Counted from the first letter of the stretch, positions 33,523-43,810 are shown. The stretch: DNA of 64,000 nucleotides from Nocardioides gansuensis (GCF_003076135.1 NZ_QDGZ01000004.1:186001-250000); one strand, 5' to 3'. Program-made: numbers and translations. The notes: a model not told the origin generated them from the sequence alone.

Positions 33523-34109
33523 TGTCCAGCCCCGCCGTCCAGCTCCGCAACCGAGTCCCACGCATCGCCGAGGCCGCCGTCGAGCGGGCCCGCCTGAGCG
33601 TCGTCCCGCGAGCCCGCAACCGCGCGGCACGCGTGCCGTTCGTGACCCTCGTGAGCCTGATCCTGGTGGGCGGCATCGTCGGCCTCCTCCTCTTCAACAC
33701 CTCCATGCAGCAGGCCGCCTTCGCCGCCACGGCGCTGGAGCAGCAAGCGAGCGACCTGGCGGCGCGCGAGCAGACGCTGCAGATGGAGCTGGAGGAGCTG
33801 CGCGACCCGCAGCGGGTGGCGACCCAGGCCCAGCAGATGGGCATGGTCGTCCCCCCGGCTCCGACGTTCCTCTCCCTCGATGGGGAGGTGCGCGGCATGA
33901 AGGTGCCCGCGACGCCCGAGGACGGCCTGCGGATCAGCCCGCCGCCGGTGCCGAAGCCAAAGGTGCTCGACCCCGCGCCCACGATCGTGAAGGTGACGGC
34001 CGAGCCGACGCCTGTCACCAAGGACGCGCAGGCCGGGAAGAAGAAGGGCAAGAAGGCGCAGCACACGGCAGAGCACAAGCAGAGGAACGCCCGCCAGAAG
34101 CAGCGCTGA
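33522..34109 (+). CDS. ftsL: FtsL-like septum protein
   Basis: A 195-residue single-pass membrane protein. A basic cytoplasmic N-terminus (about 1-40) precedes one helix (about 42-62), an extracytoplasmic coiled-coil (AATALEQQASDLAAREQTLQMELEELRD) and a Pro/Lys-rich tail. FtsL joins FtsQ and FtsB to activate FtsW-FtsI. Sequence identity in this family is low, so the call rests on topology and position between rsmH and ftsI, as for Rv2164c. The lysine-rich C-terminus is longer than usual. The start is ATG, overlapping the rsmH stop by one base. Confidence 0.8.
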   Translation: MSSPAVQLRNRVPRIAEAAVERARLSVVPRARNRAARVPFVTLVSLILVGGIVGLLLFNTSMQQAAFAATALEQQASDLAAREQTLQMELEELRDPQRVATQAQQMGMVVPPAPTFLSLDGEVRGMKVPATPEDGLRISPPPVPKPKVLDPAPTIVKVTAEPTPVTKDAQAGKKKGKKAQHTAEHKQRNARQKQR

Positions 34110-34122
34110 CGGCGCGGCCTCA

Positions 34123-34141
34123 CCGGAGGGGCACCCCCCGG
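34123..34141 (+). terminator. Hairpin after ftsL
   Basis: CCGG(A)GGGG pairs with CCCCCCGG over about 7 bp. No T-run follows; it could be a weak terminator or an RNA processing site between ftsL and ftsI. Confidence 0.4.
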
Positions 34142-34157
34142 AAGGTAGAAACACACA

Positions 34158-34212
34158 CACGGGGGGCTCCGTCCCCCGTGGACCCCCCGAGACAGATGAG
34201 GAACGGAGCCCC
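34158..34212 (+). promoter_or_regulatory. Possible RNA switch in ftsI leader
   Basis: Hairpin A pairs 34158-34165 with 34173-34180 (8 bp, CACGGGGG/CCCCCGTG). Hairpin B pairs 34163-34172 with 34203-34212 (10 bp, GGGGCTCCGT/ACGGAGCCCC). They share 34163-34165, so only one can form. B buries the GGAG ribosome site 5 nt before the ftsI TTG; A leaves it free. Confidence 0.5.
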
Positions 34213-34213
34213 G

Positions 34214-35965
34214 TTGTCCCGCACCCCCGGCAGAGGCGCCCCGCAGCTCCGCCTGCGGCTCGGCTTCATCGTGATCGCGATGGTGCTGTCGTTCTTCGGG
34301 GCCCGGCTGGTGCAGCTGCAGGGGATCGACCCGAACTCGTACGCCGCGATGGCGGCCGCCGAGGGCGTCGAGGAGGTGGTCCTCCCCGCCGAGCGGGGCG
34401 ACATCCTGGACCGCAACGGCGTGGCCCTGGCCGACTCGGTGCACGGCAAGATGGTGATCGCAGACCCGCTGATGACGGCCGAGAACGCCCCGGAGATCGC
34501 GCAGTTCCTGGCCCAGCGGCTCGGCATCGACTACTTCACGGCGCTCGAGCGGCTGCGGGGGCGCAAGGAGGGCAGCCGCTTCGAGTACGTCGCGCGGCGG
34601 GTGCCGTCGACGCTGGCCAACGACGCCGTCGACGAGCTCGAGGAGCTGGGGTTCGAGGGGATCATCCTCCGCGACGACCCGGTGCGGGACTATCCCGCCG
34701 GGGACGTCGCGGCCAACCTGATGGGCTTCCTCGGCACCGACGAGGCGCTCGGCGGCTTCGAGCGCACCTTCGACCGCCAGCTGGCCGGCAAGGACGGCAT
34801 GGCCCGCTACCAGGTCGGCGCCGGCAACCGCATCCCCCTCGGTGAGAACACCGTCGTCCCGGCGCGCGACGGCACGCCGCTGCAGACCACGCTCGACCGC
34901 GACCTGCAGTGGTTCACCCAGAAGGTCGTCGCCCAGACGGTGCAGAGCTACGGCGCCAGGAGCGGCGCCGCCGTCGTCCTCGACACCCGCACGGGTGAGA
35001 CGCTCGCCCTCGCCGACTACCCGACGTACGACGCCAACGAGCCGCTCGAGGCGGACGAGGACGACCTGGGCTCCCGCGCCCTCAGCGAGCCCTACGAGCC
35101 CGGCTCGGTCCAGAAGGTGCTCACCGTCGCCGCGCTGATCGACGCCGGCAAGGTCACGCCGCGCACGCGGATCAAGGTGCCACCGAGCCTCGACCGCCAG
35201 GACCGGTCCATCGGCGACTGGTTCGACCACGGCAACCTGCGGCTGACCCTGACCGGGGTGATCGCCAAGTCGTCCAACATCGGCACGGTGCTCGCCGCCG
35301 ACGCGTTCAGCCAGCTCGAGCTCGTCGACTACCTGCGCAAGTTCGGCCTCGGCCAGCGCACCGACGTCGGCGTCCGCGGCGAGAGCGCCGGCATCCTCAC
35401 GCCCGGTGAGTCGATGACGTCACAGACCAAGGACCGCGTCGCGTTCGGCCAGTCGCTGTCGGTCAACGCGATGCAAATGGCCGCGGCGGTGAACACCATC
35501 GCCAACCGCGGGGTGCACGTCACGCCGAGCCTGGTCCAGGGCTCGGCCACGACCGACGAGGGCGTCACGGTCGGCACCGACACCGCGGTCGAGACCCGCG
35601 TCGTGAGCGAGCAGGCCGCCCGCCAGGTGGCGCGGATGATGGAGCGGGTCGTCGACGAGAACGTCGGCGTGGCGCCCCGCGCCCAGGTGCCGGGCTACCT
35701 CGTCGCCGGCAAGACCGGCACGGCCCAGCGCGTCTCTGAGAAGTGCGGCTGCTACGACGGCTCCACCACGGTGTCCTTCGGCGGCTTCGCGCCGGCGGAC
35801 GACCCGCGCTTCACCGTCTACGTCGTGGTGCACGCGCCGACCAAGGACGGCGGCGGTGGCTCCATCGCGGGTCCTGCCTTCTCCCGGATCATGGGCTACA
35901 CGCTGAGCCGCTACGGCGTCCCGCCCACCGGCGGCAAGCCCTCGCGCCTCCCCGTCACGTGGTGA
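34214..35965 (+). CDS. ftsI: Septal peptidoglycan transpeptidase (class B PBP)
   Basis: A 583-residue class B penicillin-binding protein that cross-links septal peptidoglycan with FtsW. One N-terminal helix (about 15-35) and a dimerisation domain (AERGDILDRNG) precede the transpeptidase domain. Its catalytic motifs are SxxK in EPGSVQK, SxN in KSSNIGT and KTG in AGKTGTAQR. No PASTA repeats are present. The start is uncertain: TTG 34214 has GGAG 5 nt upstream, whereas ATG 34196 and GTG 34178 lack a good site; TTG is chosen. A cis-acting hairpin pair lies just before it. Confidence 0.93.
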   Translation: MSRTPGRGAPQLRLRLGFIVIAMVLSFFGARLVQLQGIDPNSYAAMAAAEGVEEVVLPAERGDILDRNGVALADSVHGKMVIADPLMTAENAPEIAQFLAQRLGIDYFTALERLRGRKEGSRFEYVARRVPSTLANDAVDELEELGFEGIILRDDPVRDYPAGDVAANLMGFLGTDEALGGFERTFDRQLAGKDGMARYQVGAGNRIPLGENTVVPARDGTPLQTTLDRDLQWFTQKVVAQTVQSYGARSGAAVVLDTRTGETLALADYPTYDANEPLEADEDDLGSRALSEPYEPGSVQKVLTVAALIDAGKVTPRTRIKVPPSLDRQDRSIGDWFDHGNLRLTLTGVIAKSSNIGTVLAADAFSQLELVDYLRKFGLGQRTDVGVRGESAGILTPGESMTSQTKDRVAFGQSLSVNAMQMAAAVNTIANRGVHVTPSLVQGSATTDEGVTVGTDTAVETRVVSEQAARQVARMMERVVDENVGVAPRAQVPGYLVAGKTGTAQRVSEKCGCYDGSTTVSFGGFAPADDPRFTVYVVVHAPTKDGGGGSIAGPAFSRIMGYTLSRYGVPPTGGKPSRLPVTW

Positions 35966-35976
35966 GGGGGGCGGGA

Positions 35977-35982
35977 TACGGT
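35977..35982 (+). promoter_or_regulatory. -10 hexamer of leaderless promoter (murE)
   Basis: TACGGT lies 6 nt before the GTG at 35989. It is an internal promoter in the dcw cluster and fixes the murE start. Confidence 0.6.
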
Positions 35983-35988
35983 CGGTCG

Positions 35989-37515
35989 GTGAGCACTCCG
36001 GACGACCTCGTGCGGGCCGCACGCCCGGCCACGCCTGTCCGGTCGTCGCTGCGCGAGCTCGCCGGCTGGCTCGCCGGCGTGACCGCCGTACGTACCTCCG
36101 GCGAGCTGGACGCCGAGGTGACGGGCCTGTCCCTGAGCAGCCAGCGGATCCTGCCGGGCGACCTGTACGCCGCGCTGCCGGGGTCGCGTGCGCACGGAGC
36201 CGACTTCGCGGCCGACGCCCTGGCCTCGGGCGCCGTGGCCGTGCTGACCGACGAGGACGGGGCCGCCCGGCTGCCGGCCGGCACGAGCGCGCTCGTGGTC
36301 GACTTGCCGAGGGCGGTGCTCGGCAGGCTCGCCGCGCACGTGCACGGCGACCCGGCCGCGTCGATGACGGTCATCGGCGTGACCGGCACCCAGGGCAAGA
36401 CCACGACCACGCGGCTGCTCGAGGGCGGCCTCCAGGTGGCCGGCGTGCCCGCGGGCGTCGTGGGCACCGTCGGCACCCGGATCGCCGGCCGCGACGTGAA
36501 GACGGCGCTCACCACGCCCGAGGCCCCGGACCTGCACGCCCTGTTCGCCGTGATGCGCGAGCGGGGGGTCGAGGTCTGCGCGATGGAGGTGTCCAGCCAC
36601 GCGCTGGTCCTCGGCCGCGTCGACGGCGTCGTGTTCGACGTGGCCACCTTCCTCAACCTCGGGCGCGACCACCTCGACTTCCACCGGGACGTGGAGGACT
36701 ACTTCGCCGCCAAGTCCTCCCTCTTCACGCCCGCACGTGCGCGGCAGGGCCTGGCCAGCGTGGACGACGAGTTCGGCCGGCGGCTCGTCGCCGAGGCGAC
36801 GATCCCGATGTCGACGTTCTCCGCCGAAGGTGCCGAGGCCGACTGGCGCGCCGTCGACGTGGACGCCACGGGGGAGGGGTCGCGGTTCACGGTGCTGGGC
36901 CCCGACGGGCTCACGATCCGGGCCAGCGTGCCGGTGCCCGGACTTTTCAACGTCGCCAACGCGCTGGCCGGCATCGCCTCCGCCGCGCTCGCAGGGCTGG
37001 ACCCGCACCTCGTCGCACGCGGCATCGCAGGGGGTGCGGGCGTCCCCGGCCGGCTCGAGCGCGTCGACGCCGGACAGGACTTCACCGCCGTCGTCGACTA
37101 CGCGCACAAGCCCGACGCCCTCGAGGCCGTGATCGCGACCCTGCGTCCGCTGACCGAGGGCCGGGTGATCGTGGTGATCGGTGCCGGCGGCGACCGTGAC
37201 CCGGGCAAGCGGCCGATGATGGGCGAGATCGCCGCCCGCCTGGCAGACGTCGTGGTCGTCACCGACGACAACCCGCGCACCGAGGACCCGGCGGCCATCC
37301 GCGCCGCCGTCCTGCGGGGGACGGCGTCAGGCGCGGCCGAGGTCGTCGAGCAGGGTGACCGCCGCCTAGCCATCCGCGAGGCCGTACGCCGCGCGGCGCC
37401 GGGTGACGTCGTGCTGGTCGCCGGCAAGGGGCACGAGACGGGCCAGGAGATGGGCGGCGAGGTGCACCCCTTCGACGACCGCCTCGTGGTGGCCGAGGAG
37501 ATCCGCGCACGATGA
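35989..37515 (+). CDS. murE: UDP-MurNAc-tripeptide synthetase
   Basis: A 508-residue Mur ligase that adds the third residue to UDP-MurNAc-L-Ala-D-Glu. The ATP loop is TGTQGKTTTTRLL. HALVLGRVDGVVFDVATFLNLGRDHLDFH and the C-terminal DNPRTEDP lie downstream. The DNPR motif recognises diaminopimelate, in agreement with the diaminopimelate walls of this order. The start is GTG 35989, with a leaderless -10. Its stop overlaps the murF start by 4 bp. Confidence 0.95.
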   Translation: MSTPDDLVRAARPATPVRSSLRELAGWLAGVTAVRTSGELDAEVTGLSLSSQRILPGDLYAALPGSRAHGADFAADALASGAVAVLTDEDGAARLPAGTSALVVDLPRAVLGRLAAHVHGDPAASMTVIGVTGTQGKTTTTRLLEGGLQVAGVPAGVVGTVGTRIAGRDVKTALTTPEAPDLHALFAVMRERGVEVCAMEVSSHALVLGRVDGVVFDVATFLNLGRDHLDFHRDVEDYFAAKSSLFTPARARQGLASVDDEFGRRLVAEATIPMSTFSAEGAEADWRAVDVDATGEGSRFTVLGPDGLTIRASVPVPGLFNVANALAGIASAALAGLDPHLVARGIAGGAGVPGRLERVDAGQDFTAVVDYAHKPDALEAVIATLRPLTEGRVIVVIGAGGDRDPGKRPMMGEIAARLADVVVVTDDNPRTEDPAAIRAAVLRGTASGAAEVVEQGDRRLAIREAVRRAAPGDVVLVAGKGHETGQEMGGEVHPFDDRLVVAEEIRAR

Positions 37516-38906
37516 TCGAGATGACCCTCGCCGAGGTCGCCGAGGTCGTGGGCGGCCTCGCGCACGGCGACGCGGTGGTCACCGCCCCCGCCTTCGTCGA
37601 CAGCCGCCTCGCCGTGCCCGGCGGTCTCTTCGTCGCGATCGCCGGCGAGCACGTGGACGGACATGACTTCGCGGACCGGGCGGTCGAGGCGGGAGCTGCG
37701 GCCGTGCTGTGCAGCCGTCCGGTCGACGGGCCGTGCGTCGTCGTCGACGACGTCGTGGCGGCGCTGGGCAGGTTGGCCCGCCAGGTGGTCGACCGGTTGC
37801 CGGAGGTGACCGTGTTCGCCCTCACCGGCTCGCAGGGCAAGACCGGCGTCAAGGACTACCTCGCCGCAGTCCTGGAGGCAGCGGGACCGACGGTGGCCAC
37901 GGCGGGCAACTTCAACAACGAGATCGGCGTGCCGCTCACCGTGCTGCGGGCGACGCAGGAGACCCGCCACCTGGTCGTCGAGATGGGGGCCCGCGGCCTC
38001 GGCCACATCTCCTACCTGTGCTCGATCGCGCCCCCCGACGTCGCCGCGGTGCTCAACGTCGGCTCGGCCCACCTGGGCGAGTTCGGCAGCCGGCAGGCGA
38101 TCGCGCAGGCCAAGGGCGAGATCGTCGAGGCCCTGCCCGCGGGGGGCACCGCGGTGCTCAACGCCGACGACCCGCTCGTGGCGGCGATGGCCGACCGCAC
38201 CGCTGCCCGGGTGCGGACCGTCGGCCTGGCCGAGGACGCCGACCTGCGCTGGGAGATCGTGGACACCGACGACCTGGGTCGTCCGGAGGTCGGCTACCGG
38301 TCGGAGGACGCGAGCGCGCGGGTGCGCCTCCCGCTGCCCGGCGCCCACCAGGCCGTCAACGCCGGCATGGCGCTCGGCATGGCGCTGGCCGTCGGCGTGC
38401 CGCTCGGCGAGGCGGCCGAGTCGCTGGCGGCGGCCCGGCCGGCCTCCCACTGGCGGATGGAGCTCACCGAGCGGCCCGACGGCCTGCTCGTCGTCAACGA
38501 CGCCTACAACGCCAACCCCGAGTCGATGACCGCCGCCCTCGAGACGCTCCGGGTGATCGGCGAGCGCCGCGGCCGGCGCACGGTGGCGGTGCTGGGGGAG
38601 ATGCGCGAGCTCGGCGTCGACTCGACGGCAGGCCACCGGCGGGTCGGTGACGTCGTCGCGGCCGCCGCGATCGACGTACTCCTCACCGTCGGAGACGTGG
38701 CCGCCGACATCGCCCACGCAGCCCGGGAGCACCCGGACTGGGGCGGTGAGGCGATCGTCACGGTGGGGCGTGCCGAGGCGGTCGAGTGGTTACGACACAA
38801 TGTCTCGGCTGCTGACGTCGTCCTGGTGAAGGCGTCGAGGGGGGCAGCACTCGAGCTCGTCGCCGACGCACTCCTCACCGAGGAGGAAGGGAGCAGCACC
38901 CCATGA
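37512..38906 (+). CDS. murF: UDP-MurNAc-tripeptide-D-Ala-D-Ala ligase
   Basis: A 464-residue Mur ligase that adds D-Ala-D-Ala to complete the pentapeptide. The ATP loop is [50 protein letters not shown] and [11 protein letters not shown] follow in the usual order. Both ends use ATGA overlaps, with murE and mraY, so translation is coupled. An in-frame ATG three codons later (37521) is an alternative start. Confidence 0.95.
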   Translation: MIEMTLAEVAEVVGGLAHGDAVVTAPAFVDSRLAVPGGLFVAIAGEHVDGHDFADRAVEAGAAAVLCSRPVDGPCVVVDDVVAALGRLARQVVDRLPEVTVFALTGSQGKTGVKDYLAAVLEAAGPTVATAGNFNNEIGVPLTVLRATQETRHLVVEMGARGLGHISYLCSIAPPDVAAVLNVGSAHLGEFGSRQAIAQAKGEIVEALPAGGTAVLNADDPLVAAMADRTAARVRTVGLAEDADLRWEIVDTDDLGRPEVGYRSEDASARVRLPLPGAHQAVNAGMALGMALAVGVPLGEAAESLAAARPASHWRMELTERPDGLLVVNDAYNANPESMTAALETLRVIGERRGRRTVAVLGEMRELGVDSTAGHRRVGDVVAAAAIDVLLTVGDVAADIAHAAREHPDWGGEAIVTVGRAEAVEWLRHNVSAADVVLVKASRGAALELVADALLTEEEGSSTP

Positions 38907-39976
38907 GAGCGATCCTGTTCGGCGGCGGCCTGTCGCTGCTGATCTCGCTGTTGGGGACCCGCTACGCCATCTCGGTGCTCTCCCGTCGCGGCTACGGCCA
39001 GGAGATCCGCGACGACGGCCCGACGAGTCACCACACCAAGCGCGGCACGCCCACGATGGGCGGCATCGTCATCATCCTGGCGGCGCTGACCGGCTACGCC
39101 GTCGCCAAGCTGATCACCTGGGATCCCCCGTCGGCCTCCGCGGTGCTGCTGCTCTTCCTCTTCGCCGGGCTCGGGCTCGTCGGCTTCCTCGACGACTTCA
39201 TCAAGATCAGCCGCCAGCGCAGCCTGGGGCTGCGCAGCAGCGCCAAGATGATCGGCCAGACCGTGGTCGCCATCACCTTCGGCGCGCTCGCGCTCTCGCC
39301 CTGGCTCGCCGACGACCGTGGCATGACCCCGGCCTCGCGCCACCTCTCCTTCATCCGCGACTTCGACTCGTGGGCGATGCCGGCGGTCGTGGTGGTGCTG
39401 CTCATCTGGCTCGTCGTCACCGGCACCAGCAACGCCGTCAACCTCACCGACGGCCTCGACGGGCTGGCCACGGGGGCGAGCGTGATGGTCTTCGGCGCCT
39501 ACACGCTGGTCAACATCTGGCAGAACAGCCAGTCCTGCGCCCTCGAGATGGGCCCCAAGTGCTACGAGGTGCGCGACCCGCTCGACCTCGCCGTCGTGTC
39601 CGCGGCCATCATGGGCGCCTGCTTCGGGTTCCTGTGGTGGAACGCATCGCCCGCCCAGATCTTCATGGGCGACACCGGCTCGCTGTCCCTGGGCGGCGCG
39701 CTCGCCGGCCTGGCGATCCTGACCCGCACCGAGATGCTGCTCGTCGTCCTCGGCGGACTCTTCGTGATGGAGACCGTGTCGGTGATGATGCAGGTGAGCT
39801 TCTTCAAGGTCAGCAAGGGCAAGCGGATCTTCCGGATGGCGCCGATCCACCACCACTTCGAGATGCTCGGCTGGGAGCAGGTGACGGTCGTGATCCGCTT
39901 CTGGATCATCACCGGCCTCTGCGTCGCCGCCGGCCTGGGCATCTTCTACGCCGAATGGGTGGCCGGCGTCGGATGA
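38903..39976 (+). CDS. mraY: Phospho-N-acetylmuramoyl-pentapeptide transferase
   Basis: A 357-residue membrane enzyme with about ten helices that moves phospho-MurNAc-pentapeptide to undecaprenyl phosphate, making lipid I. Cytoplasmic signature loops are visible: [25 protein letters not shown] (the Asp-Asp pair), [13 protein letters not shown], and [13 protein letters not shown] near the C-terminus. It has ATGA overlaps with murF and murD. Confidence 0.96.
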   Translation: MRAILFGGGLSLLISLLGTRYAISVLSRRGYGQEIRDDGPTSHHTKRGTPTMGGIVIILAALTGYAVAKLITWDPPSASAVLLLFLFAGLGLVGFLDDFIKISRQRSLGLRSSAKMIGQTVVAITFGALALSPWLADDRGMTPASRHLSFIRDFDSWAMPAVVVVLLIWLVVTGTSNAVNLTDGLDGLATGASVMVFGAYTLVNIWQNSQSCALEMGPKCYEVRDPLDLAVVSAAIMGACFGFLWWNASPAQIFMGDTGSLSLGGALAGLAILTRTEMLLVVLGGLFVMETVSVMMQVSFFKVSKGKRIFRMAPIHHHFEMLGWEQVTVVIRFWIITGLCVAAGLGIFYAEWVAGVG

Positions 39977-41433
39977 GCCGTCGTGACCCCTCCCTCCTCG
40001 GCCGGCGCGACTCCTGGGACGGCGTGCGCGCGGTCGTAGCCGGCTTCGGCGTCTCCGGCTTCGCGGCCGCCGACAACCTGCTCTTCCTCGGCGCCGACGT
40101 CACTGCCCTCGACGAGTCCAGCAGCGAGGAGAAGGCCGAGAAGGCCACCCTCCTGGAGAGCCTCGGCGCCCGCATCCGCCTCGAGCCCGGCGCCACCGCG
40201 ACCCTGCCCGACGACGTCGACCTGGTGGTCACCTCGCCAGGCTGGAGGCCCCAGGCCCCACTCCTCGCCCAGGCCGAGGCACGCGGCATCCCCGTGTGGG
40301 GAGAGGTCGAGCTCGCCTGGCGGCTGCGCGACCCCGACCACCTCGCGCCCTGGCTCGCGATCACCGGCACCAACGGCAAGACGACGACCGTGCAGATGCT
40401 CGACGCGATCCTGCGCGCGGCCGGCCTGCGCAGCGCCGCGGTCGGCAACGTCGGCCGGCCGATCGTGGAGGCCGTGATGGACCCCGAGCCGCACGACGTG
40501 CTCGCGGTCGAGCTGTCCAGCTTCCAGCTGCACTACACCCACTCGATGAGCGCCGAGTCGGCCGTCGTCCTCAACGTCGCCGAGGACCACCTGGACTGGT
40601 ACACCGGCCCCGAGGGGATGAGGGAGTACGCCGCGGACAAGGGCCGCATCTACGAGCACGTGCAGCGGGCCTGCGTCTACAACGTCGCCGACCCGGAGAC
40701 CGAGCGCCTCGTGCGCGAGGCCGACGTGGTCGAGGGCGCACGGGCCGTCGGCTTCACCCTCGCCATGCCGGAGGTAGGGATGGTCGGCGTGGTCGACGAC
40801 ATCCTGGTCGACCGCGCCTTCATCGAGGAGCGCCTCAGCAGCGCCGCCGAGCTGTGCACGATCGGCGACCTCGCGTCGCCGGCGCCGCACTTCGTGGCCA
40901 ACGCCCTCGCGGCCGCCGCCCTGGCCCGGTCCCACGGCGTCTCCCAGGCGGCCGTGCGCGACGGGCTGCGGTCCTTCGCCCCCGACGGCCACCGGATCGC
41001 GCTCGTCGCCGAGGCGGGCGGGGTCCGCTGGGTCGACGACTCCAAGGCCACCAACCCGCATGCCGCGCAGTCCTCCCTGCTGGCCTACGAGTCGGTGGTC
41101 TGGGTCGCGGGCGGGCTCGCCAAGGGGGCCCGCTTCGACGACCTCGTCGAGCGTGTGCGCGCCCGGCTGCGGGGAGTCGTCCTGCTCGGCCGGGACCGCC
41201 GGGTGATCGCCGACGCGCTTTCGCGACACGCCCCGGATGTGCCTGTGATCGAGATCGGCGACGGGGAGACTGGGGACCCGATGGAGCGCGTCGTGGACGC
41301 GGCCGCACGCCTCGCCCGGCCGGGCGACACCGTGCTGCTCGCCCCGGGATGCGCCTCCATGGACATGTTCGCCAACTACGGCGCCCGTGGTGACGCCTTC
41401 GCCGCCGCGGTGCACCGGCTGATCGAGAGCTGA
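39973..41433 (+). CDS. murD: UDP-MurNAc-L-Ala:D-Glu ligase
   Basis: A 486-residue Mur ligase that adds D-glutamate. The N-terminal UDP-binding domain shows [17 protein letters not shown]; the ATP loop is [30 protein letters not shown] and [12 protein letters not shown] are family blocks, and [18 protein letters not shown] lies near the end. The start ATG 39973 overlaps the mraY stop by 4 bp. Length is about 30-40 residues above the E. coli enzyme. Confidence 0.95.
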   Translation: MSRRDPSLLGRRDSWDGVRAVVAGFGVSGFAAADNLLFLGADVTALDESSSEEKAEKATLLESLGARIRLEPGATATLPDDVDLVVTSPGWRPQAPLLAQAEARGIPVWGEVELAWRLRDPDHLAPWLAITGTNGKTTTVQMLDAILRAAGLRSAAVGNVGRPIVEAVMDPEPHDVLAVELSSFQLHYTHSMSAESAVVLNVAEDHLDWYTGPEGMREYAADKGRIYEHVQRACVYNVADPETERLVREADVVEGARAVGFTLAMPEVGMVGVVDDILVDRAFIEERLSSAAELCTIGDLASPAPHFVANALAAAALARSHGVSQAAVRDGLRSFAPDGHRIALVAEAGGVRWVDDSKATNPHAAQSSLLAYESVVWVAGGLAKGARFDDLVERVRARLRGVVLLGRDRRVIADALSRHAPDVPVIEIGDGETGDPMERVVDAAARLARPGDTVLLAPGCASMDMFANYGARGDAFAAAVHRLIES

Positions 41434-41452
41434 CCGACGAGAGGGGGGCGAG

Positions 41453-42688
41453 GTGACCACCGCCAACCCCCAGCAGGTCCGGGACCGCCGCCCGCTCGGG
41501 TCGGGAGTCCTCGCCGCGTGGACGTCGCTGCGGCATGCCCTCGACAAGCCGCTCGCCCGCTACTACCTCCTGCTCGGCGCCTCGGGGCTGCTGCTCACGA
41601 TCGGCGTGATCATGGTGCTGAGCGCCTCGAGCGTCTACTCCTACAGGTTCTACGACGACTCCTACGCCGTGGTGAAGCGGCAGCTGATGTGGGTCGTGCT
41701 GGGCGTGCCCTGTGCCTGGATCGCCTCGCGGATGTCGGTGCAGTGGATCCGCGGCCTCGCCTGGCCGGCGTACCTCGTCTCGCTCGTGCTCCTGCTGCTG
41801 ACCGCGTTCCTCGGCGTGGAGCGCAACGGCAACCAGAACTGGCTGGCCGTCGGTCCGCTCGCGATCCAGCCCTCCGAGATCGCCAAGCTCGGGCTGATCC
41901 TGTGGGCGGCCGACGTCTACGCCCGCAAGGAGCGGCGGCTGGGGCGGGTCCACGAGGTGATGATCCCCGTGGTGCCCGGCATGCTGCTCGCCACCGGCCT
42001 GGTCGTCGGCGGCCGCGACCTCGGCACGGCGCTGGTGCTCTTCGCGATCCTGCTCGGGATGCTCTGGGTGGTCGGGGCGCCGGCGCGGCTCTTCGTCGTC
42101 TGCATCACGATCATCAGCGCGGTCGCCGTCTTCCTCGCGGCCCTGGACAAGGAGCGGCTCGCACGCATCACGACGTTCACCGATCCGTTCCAGGACTACC
42201 TCGACACCGGCTGGCAGCCGGCCCACGGCCTCTACGCGCTGTCCACGGGCGGCTGGTTCGGCCAGGGGATCGGCGCCTCGACCCAGAAGTGGGGCGACCT
42301 GCCGGAGGCCCACACCGACTTCATCTTCGCGGTGCTCGGCGAGGAGCTGGGGCTGGCCGGCACCCTGTTGGTCGTCGGCCTCTTCCTCACCATCGCCTAC
42401 GCCGCGATCCGGGTCGCCTCGGAGACCCAGGACCCGTTCGTCCGCTACATGTCCTTCGGCATCGTGGTCTGGCTGCTCGGCCAGATGATCATCAACGTCG
42501 GCATGGTGCTCGCGGTGCTGCCGGTCATCGGCATCCCGCTCCCGCTCGTCTCGTACGGCGGGTCCGCGCTGCTGCCCTCGCTGGTGGCCCTCGGGCTGCT
42601 CGTGGGCTTCGCCCGGCGCGAGCCGGAGGCCGCCAAGGCGCTGGCCGCCCGCCGCCGCAACCGCTCCGCCGGCCTTGCTGCCCGCTGA
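41453..42688 (+). CDS. ftsW: SEDS glycosyltransferase FtsW
   Basis: A 411-residue polytopic protein (about ten helices) that polymerises lipid II at the septum with FtsI. Present are SASSVYSYRFYDDSYAVVKRQLMW, NQNWLAVGPLAIQPSEIAKLGL, DLGTALVLF (the catalytic Asp region), GQGIGASTQKWGDLPEAHTDFIFAVLGEE and PLPLVSYGGSAL. The GTG start has GAGGGGGGCGAG upstream. The lipid II flippase gene (murJ) is not in the window. Confidence 0.95.
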   Translation: MTTANPQQVRDRRPLGSGVLAAWTSLRHALDKPLARYYLLLGASGLLLTIGVIMVLSASSVYSYRFYDDSYAVVKRQLMWVVLGVPCAWIASRMSVQWIRGLAWPAYLVSLVLLLLTAFLGVERNGNQNWLAVGPLAIQPSEIAKLGLILWAADVYARKERRLGRVHEVMIPVVPGMLLATGLVVGGRDLGTALVLFAILLGMLWVVGAPARLFVVCITIISAVAVFLAALDKERLARITTFTDPFQDYLDTGWQPAHGLYALSTGGWFGQGIGASTQKWGDLPEAHTDFIFAVLGEELGLAGTLLVVGLFLTIAYAAIRVASETQDPFVRYMSFGIVVWLLGQMIINVGMVLAVLPVIGIPLPLVSYGGSALLPSLVALGLLVGFARREPEAAKALAARRRNRSAGLAAR

Positions 42689-42711
42689 TCTCGCCGGCCC
42701 TGCTGCTTCGT

Positions 42712-42717
42712 TAGGTT
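42712..42717 (+). promoter_or_regulatory. -10 hexamer of leaderless promoter (murG)
   Basis: TAGGTT lies 7 nt before the ATG at 42725, inside the 36-bp gap after ftsW. It supports ATG 42725 over an upstream TTG. Confidence 0.55.
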
Positions 42718-42724
42718 GTCCGTG

Positions 42725-43810
42725 ATGCGCGTTCTCCTCGCCGGCGGTGGCACCGCCGGACACACGTCCCCCCTGATCGCCACGGCCGACGCCCTCCAGC
42801 GGCTCGACCCGGCGATCGAGGTCACCTGCCTCGGCACCCGGCGCGGCCTCGAGACCACCGTCGTCCCGGCCGCCGGCTACTCGCTCGAGCTGGTGCCGCC
42901 GGTGCCCCTGCCGCGCCGGCCGTCGGCCGACCTGGCCCGCGTCCCGCTGCGCCTGGGCGAGGCCGTGAAGAAGACGATGGACGTCCTCGACCGGGTGCGT
43001 CCCGACGTCGTCGTCGGCTACGGCGGCTACGTCTCGATGCCGGCCTACCTCGCGGCCCGCCGACGCAGGCTGCCGATCGTGGTGCACGAGCAGAACGCCC
43101 TGCCCGGGCTCGCCAACCGCGCCGGCGCCCGGATCGCCACCCGGGTGGCGGTGAGCTTCCCCGGGACGCCGCTGCCGAGGGCCGAGTTCGTCGGCCTGCC
43201 CATCCGCAGGATGATCTCGCGGCTCGACCGCCCCGCCCGGCGCGAGGAGGCCCGCCACTTCTTCGGCCTCGACCCCGCGCGTCCGACCTTGCTCGTCACG
43301 GGCGGCTCGCAGGGCGCGCGCCACCTCAACGACTCGGTCTCGGCCTCCGCCGCCGCGCTCGCCGGGGCCGGCGTGCAGGTCCTTCACGTCGTCGGGCCCA
43401 AGGGCGAGGCCTCGCCGGCGCCGTCGGACGTGCCCTACGTCGTGCTGCCGTTCGTCGAGCGCATGGACCTCGCCTACGCCGCGGCCGACCTCGTCATCTG
43501 CCGGGGCGGCGCCTCCAGCGTCACCGAGGCCGCCGCTGTCGGCCTGCCCGCGGTCATCGTGCCGCTGCCCGTCGGCAACGGCGAGCAGGCGCACAACGCC
43601 CGTCCGGTGGTGGACGCCGGAGGGGCACTGATGGTCGACAACGCCGCCCTCACGCCCGAGTGGATCCGCGCGACCGTGCCGGCGCTGGCGACCGACGCCG
43701 AGCGGCTGCGGCGGATGGGTGCCGCCGCCTCCGCCCTGGTGCCCCGCGACGCCGACGACACCCTGGCCCACATCGTCCAGGAGACCGCGCAGGCCGGGAG
43801 GGCACGGTGA
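42725..43810 (+). CDS. murG: Lipid II synthase (GlcNAc transferase)
   Basis: A 361-residue GT28 enzyme that adds GlcNAc to lipid I. LAGGGTAGHTSPLIA is the first G-loop, VVGYGGYVSMPAYLAA and VVHEQNALPGLANR follow, LLVTGGSQGARHLNDSV is the second G-loop, and ICRGGASSVTEAAAVGLPAVIVPLP binds UDP-GlcNAc. The start is ATG 42725. Its stop overlaps the murC GTG by 4 bp. Confidence 0.95.
   Translation: MRVLLAGGGTAGHTSPLIATADALQRLDPAIEVTCLGTRRGLETTVVPAAGYSLELVPPVPLPRRPSADLARVPLRLGEAVKKTMDVLDRVRPDVVVGYGGYVSMPAYLAARRRRLPIVVHEQNALPGLANRAGARIATRVAVSFPGTPLPRAEFVGLPIRRMISRLDRPARREEARHFFGLDPARPTLLVTGGSQGARHLNDSVSASAAALAGAGVQVLHVVGPKGEASPAPSDVPYVVLPFVERMDLAYAAADLVICRGGASSVTEAAAVGLPAVIVPLPVGNGEQAHNARPVVDAGGALMVDNAALTPEWIRATVPALATDAERLRRMGAAASALVPRDADDTLAHIVQETAQAGRAR

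Noticed and set aside
40835..43771. A 978-codon minus-strand open frame
   Set aside because: It is antisense to murD, ftsW and murG, has low-complexity Gly/Arg/Asp composition and no recognisable domain.
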